From NCBI GenBank assembly GCA_012031475.1, contig JAAUTJ010000183.1:1-8178 (forward strand): 8,178 nt of DNA, read 5' to 3'. Source of the DNA: Leptolyngbyaceae cyanobacterium SM1_3_5. Lineage in GTDB: Bacteria; Cyanobacteriota; Cyanobacteriia; Elainellales; Elainellaceae. Positions 5,848-8,178 of the stretch are shown here, in pieces (the first letter of the stretch is position 1; each line of letters starts with the position of its first letter). Position numbers and translations under genes: made by a program. The notes under the pieces were generated by a model. It had not been told where the DNA came from and searched no databases. It saw only the letters and a program-made list of their open reading frames with translations.

Positions 5848-6546
5848 CTAGGCGAGATCAAACAGCAGCACTTCGGCATCGGCTTGAGCCGCGAACGTGA
5901 GCAACTGCTCATCACTGATCGCCGCGCCGTCTCCGGCTTCCAGCGACTTTCCATTCAGGCTGATTTTGCCCTGCGTCACCTGCACCCAAGCGTGGCGATC
6001 GGGACGTAATTCAAACTCGATCGATTCATTGCTGTTCAACACGGCAGCATAAAGATCGACATCCTGATTGATTTTGACGGCTGACTCGACGGGCGATCGA
6101 CTTGCCAATAAACGCCATTGACTTTGCCGAGTTGCGATTGGAAATTGTGCTTCTTCGTAGCTCGGTTTCAGATTGCGTTCTTCAGGCAAAATCCAGATTT
6201 GCAAAAAGTGAACCGGATCAGTTTCAGAGGGATTAAATTCGCTGTGGGCAATGCCCGTTCCGGCTGTAATTCGCTGCACTTCATTCGCGGTAATTGTGGC
6301 CGTATTGCCCAAACTATCGCGATGTGCCAGCGAACCAGACAGCACATAGCTAATAATTTCCATGTCGCGATGTGGATGTGTATCAAAGCCGCCACCGGGA
6401 GCAACTTTATCTTCATTAATCACGCGCAGGGCACGAAAACCCATCTGAGTTGGATCGTAATAGCTGCCGAATGAAAAGGTGTGATGGCTATCGAGCCAGC
6501 CGAAATTAGCATGACCGCGATCGAAACTTGGGCGAACTGTAATCAT
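5848..6546 (-). CDS. Pirin family protein, YhhW-type (quercetin 2,3-dioxygenase-like)
   Basis: This is a 232-aa bicupin of the pirin family, the size of E. coli YhhW, which has quercetinase activity in vitro. The four metal ligands are present and at the YhhW positions: His57 and His59 in FDTHPHRDME, and His101 and Glu103 in GTGIAHSEFN. Other hallmarks are FGWLDSHHTFSFGSYYDP, FRALRVINEDKVAPGGGF, YVLSGSLAHRDSLGN and FLQIWILPEERNLKPSYEE. The second, degenerate cupin (about 140-232) includes YAAVLNSNESIEF and VQVTQGKISLNGKSLEAGDG. A metal-dependent dioxygenase or a metal-sensing role in the cytoplasm are both possible; the physiological substrate is unknown. The ATG has an AGGAG (plus strand 6554-6558) 7 bases upstream. 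It is divergent from an HxlR regulator, which suggests that regulator controls it in response to quinones or other electrophiles. Confidence 0.92.
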   Translation of the reverse strand: MITVRPSFDRGHANFGWLDSHHTFSFGSYYDPTQMGFRALRVINEDKVAPGGGFDTHPHRDMEIISYVLSGSLAHRDSLGNTATITANEVQRITAGTGIAHSEFNPSETDPVHFLQIWILPEERNLKPSYEEAQFPIATRQSQWRLLASRSPVESAVKINQDVDLYAAVLNSNESIEFELRPDRHAWVQVTQGKISLNGKSLEAGDGAAISDEQLLTFAAQADAEVLLFDLA

Positions 6547-6734
6547 GATTGAACTCCTAAGAAAAGCGGATCGATGCGTTTCAAATAAACTGCAATTTTT
6601 AACTGGGAATTGAGTGATTTGAAGCTCGATCGAATCTATTTGTAGTGTAGATTAGGAGGCAGTAAAATGGAAAGTATGCACTTTGAGGTAATATACTATC
6701 TAAAAAGATACTGTTCAAAAAACATCGTAGAGAA
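6547..6734. promoter_or_regulatory. Divergent control region between pirin and hxlR-type genes
   Basis: This 188-base AT-rich gap must carry both promoters. On the plus strand TGGAAA (6668-6673) and TATACT (6692-6697) are 18 bases apart and form a plausible promoter for the regulator. ATACT occurs twice with a 15-base period (6693-6697 and 6708-6712), and its inverse AGTAT lies at 6673-6677. No strong pirin promoter could be chosen on the minus strand. The gap also contains a possible leader ORF. Confidence 0.45.
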
Positions 6735-6738
6735 ATGA
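6667..6738 (+). CDS. Possible 23-codon leader ORF coupled to the HxlR regulator
   Basis: ATG at 6667 opens a 23-residue frame, MESMHFEVIYYLKRYCSKNI then VEK. The TGA stop (6736-6738) overlaps the ATG of the HxlR gene as ATGA. It has an excellent Shine-Dalgarno TAGGAGG (6653-6659) 7 bases upstream, clearly better than the weak GAGA before the regulator itself. That arrangement would let translation of the regulator depend on the leader. Against this, the best promoter-like sequence (-10 at 6692-6697) lies inside the leader, and a transcript from it would skip the leader's start. Nothing in the peptide is recognised. Treat as tentative. Confidence 0.35.
   Translation: MESMHFEVIYYLKRYCSKNIVEK
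6694..6713. promoter_or_regulatory. Candidate HxlR-family operator
   Basis: TACTATCT-AAAA-AGATACTG is an imperfect dyad, with the core TATCT/AGATA perfect. It overlaps the -10-like TATACT (6692-6697). From memory it resembles the TACT...AGTA boxes bound by YodB-type HxlR repressors. Its place in front of an HxlR gene fits autorepression. The assignment is inferred from symmetry and position. Confidence 0.4.
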
Positions 6739-7124
6739 ACTCGACTGAATCGATTTTTGACGATGCGATCGACATTCCCAAAACCCACAGCCGCCCCACC
6801 TGCTCGGTTGAAATCACGCTGGAAGTGATTGGCGGACGCTGGAAAGTGCTGATTTTGCGTGAACTGTTGCAGGGAACCAAACGCTTTAATGAACTGCATC
6901 GCGCCCTGCCGGGAATTACGCAAAAAATGCTGACGCAGCAGTTGCGCGAAATGGAATCCGACGGCATTTTGCACCGCGAAGTTTATCCGCAAGTGCCGCC
7001 GAAAGTTGAATATTCACTGACTGCGATCGGTCAAACTCTCCAGCCAATGCTCGGCGTCATGCACGAATGGGGCGTTCGCTATCTGGAAGCACAGGCCGCG
7101 ATCGAAGAATCTGCTGAAGCATAA
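6735..7124 (+). CDS. HxlR family winged-helix transcriptional regulator
   Basis: This 129-aa protein is a MarR-like winged-helix dimer of the HxlR family, a DNA-binding cytoplasmic regulator. The family core is unmistakable: CSVEITLEVIGGRWKVLILR (23-42), then LLQGTKRFNELHRALPGITQ, KMLTQQLREMESDGILHREV (the recognition helix region) and the wing VPPKVEYSLTAIGQTLQPML. Cys23 sits just before the first core helix, where YodB and HypR carry their redox-active cysteine, and it is the only Cys in the protein. A quinone- or disulfide-stress sensor is therefore likely, by family knowledge. Divergent orientation from pirin, an enzyme linked to flavonoid or quinone-like substrates, and the dyad over its own promoter support local control. 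The ATG at 6735 fits the family's usual short N-terminal extension and overlaps the stop of a possible leader ORF. Confidence 0.92.
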   Translation: MNSTESIFDDAIDIPKTHSRPTCSVEITLEVIGGRWKVLILRELLQGTKRFNELHRALPGITQKMLTQQLREMESDGILHREVYPQVPPKVEYSLTAIGQTLQPMLGVMHEWGVRYLEAQAAIEESAEA

Positions 7125-7144
7125 GTGTGTCACAGAACACATTT
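7123..7144 (+). terminator. Weak hairpin at the end of the HxlR gene
   Basis: Starting within the stop codon, AAGTGTGT (7123-7130) can pair with ACACATTT (7137-7144) with one G-U wobble and a 6-base loop. No T-run follows, so if it ends transcription it does so poorly. It may only stabilise the 3' end. Confidence 0.25.
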
Positions 7145-7182
7145 GCATCGATCAAAGTCGTCAGGGCGATCGCATCACACTG

Positions 7183-7211
7183 TTAAATCTTCACACTCAT
7201 CTCGGTAAAAT
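7183..7211 (+). promoter_or_regulatory. Weak promoter-like sequence for the FAD oxidoreductase
   Basis: TTAAAT (7183-7188) and TAAAAT (7206-7211) lie 17 bases apart upstream of the oxidoreductase. The -10 is a good match and the -35 poor. A HIP1 octamer lies upstream at 7166-7173. The GAGGAG Shine-Dalgarno begins at 7213, immediately after the -10, so a transcript started here would begin within or just after it, which argues against this being the main promoter. Confidence 0.2.
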
Positions 7212-7248
7212 TGAGGAGTTTTGTAAGTGCGATCGCAACCGTGTAACT

Positions 7249-8178
7249 TTGGCAGACGCAGACGTAATCATCATCGGCAGCGGCATCGGCGGCTTAAGCT
7301 GTGCGGCAATTTTGGCGCGATACGGCTTTGACGTTCTGGTGTGTGAAAGTCACAGCATCGCAGGCGGCGCGGCACATGGCTTTGAGCGCAATGGCTTTCG
7401 CTTCGACTCTGGCCCCTCGCTATTTTCCGGTTTGTCCGCCCCTTCCCCAAATCCGCTCCGGCAGGTGTTGGACGCGATCGAAGTCACCCTGCCTTGCGCC
7501 CAATACGACACCTGGGGCTGCTTTCTGCCGGAAGGCCACTTTGATACGGCTGTCGGAGCAGAACAGTTTTGCGAAGTGCTGCAAAATTGCGTGGGGATCA
7601 AGCCGTGCGCGAATGGCGAAATTTACAGCGCGTGATGGAGCCATATGCTCAAGCCGCGATCGCCCTCCCACCCGCCGCCCTGCGCTATGACTGGGGCGCG
7701 GCGATCACGATCGGTCAGTTTCTTCCGTCCCTCGCCCGTCACGGTTTGGCGATGGGCAAGCTGTCGGGATCGTTCGATCGCATCCTGCGCGAAGCCGTCA
7801 CCGATCCGTTTATCCAAAACTGGCTGAACCTCTTGTGCTTCCTGCTCTCTGGCCTGCCAGCCCACGACACGAGTGCGGCAGAGATGGCGTTTATGTTTGC
7901 CGACTGGTATCGTCCCAACGTCAAGCTCGACTATCCGATCGGCGGCAGTGGGGCACTGGTGGACGCGATCGTCCAAGGCTTTGAGCGACTGGGCGGCAAG
8001 CTGCGGCTGAATGCTCACGTCGATCGCATTCTTGTTCAGGGCGATCGCGCCATTGGAATTCGTCTGCGGAACGGCGAAGAACTCCGCGCCCGTCGTGCCG
8101 TCGTCTCGAATGCGTCGGTGTGGGACACGCTCAAGCTTTGCCGGATGCGTTGTCAGAGCGCGATCGAATCCAGCGTCA
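7249..8178 (+). CDS. FAD-dependent oxidoreductase, CrtI/CRTISO-like, 5' part, with two frameshifts
   Basis: This flavoprotein of the phytoene desaturase/carotenoid isomerase superfamily runs off the window. The first frame (to about 7590) has the FAD-binding motif DVIIIGSGIGGLSCAAILA, then YGFDVLVCESHSIAGGAA and FRFDSGPSLFSGL. The second frame (about 7596-8136) has DQAVREWRNLQRVMEPYAQ, FLPSLARHG, WLNLLCFLLSGLPA, VKLDYPIGGSGALVDAIVQG, LRLNAHVDRILVQGDRAIG and RRAVVSNASVWDTLKL. The third, from about 8139, reads LPDALSERDRIQR. Adding a G to the G4 run 7593-7596 and a T to the T3 run 8137-8139 restores one frame. The listed start is a TTG at 7249 without a ribosome site. A GTG at 7227 has GAGGAG 8 bases upstream but needs one T fewer in 7248-7250 (MRSQPCNLADADVIIIG). 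It is not the typical CrtH; carotenoid or another lipid substrate is possible. Confidence 0.85.

Noticed and set aside
67..8048. Repeated GCGATCGC octamers as a repeat array or CRISPR
   Set aside because: They are scattered singly through genes and gaps. They are the HIP1 octamer known to be abundant in many cyanobacteria, not an array.
1..8178. A new defence, secondary-metabolite or phage system
   Set aside because: The recognised genes are housekeeping or common accessory families. The Uma2 gene, SagB-like end and HxlR/pirin pair do not form a linked module.

Overview
The window is almost certainly from a cyanobacterial chromosome. It carries at least fourteen copies of the octamer GCGATCGC (HIP1), for example at 67-74, 1224-1231, 1705-1712, 3763-3770, 7166-7173 and 8041-8048, where chance would give far fewer than one. 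It also encodes families typical of cyanobacteria: a DUF2808 secreted protein, a Uma2 protein, and LeuC/LeuD that read like cyanobacterial enzymes. No tRNA, rRNA, CRISPR array, prophage or complete mobile element was seen.

Layout, left to right. (1) On the plus strand, the C-terminal end of a SagB/ThcOx-type nitroreductase overlaps by ATGA a PrmA-like ribosomal protein L11 methyltransferase. (2) A regulatory-looking gap with a tandem 13-bp repeat precedes leuC. A Uma2-family gene with its own promoter-like sequence follows, then leuD; leuC and leuD are the two subunits of isopropylmalate isomerase in leucine synthesis. (3) leuD converges on a minus-strand glutathione S-transferase of the YfcG/Ure2p type, and their stop codons share the four bases CTAG. 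(4) A 450-bp gap holds what looks like the 3' scar of an IS3-type insertion sequence beside an unrecognised broken coding stretch. (5) On the minus strand come a secreted DUF2808 protein and, upstream of it, a pirin/quercetinase. (6) Pirin is divergent from an HxlR-family redox-type regulator, whose mRNA may begin with a 23-codon leader ORF. (7) On the plus strand, the window ends inside an FAD-dependent CrtI/CRTISO-type oxidoreductase.

The most striking property of the window is that four of its ten main genes (nitroreductase, leuC, leuD, FAD oxidoreductase) are interrupted by single-base frameshifts, while the protein on both sides of each break is well conserved. Most breaks fall in short homopolymers, mainly runs of G. 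Restoring one base brings leuC to exactly 468 codons including the stop. I read these mainly as sequencing or assembly indels, not gene decay, because no conserved residues are lost and there are no isolated nonsense codons. Anyone using this annotation should treat leuC and leuD as probably functional.

I do not see a convincing new multi-gene system. The best leads for biology are the pirin/HxlR divergent unit with its candidate operator and coupled leader ORF, the Uma2 gene sitting between leuC and leuD, and the structured leuC upstream region.
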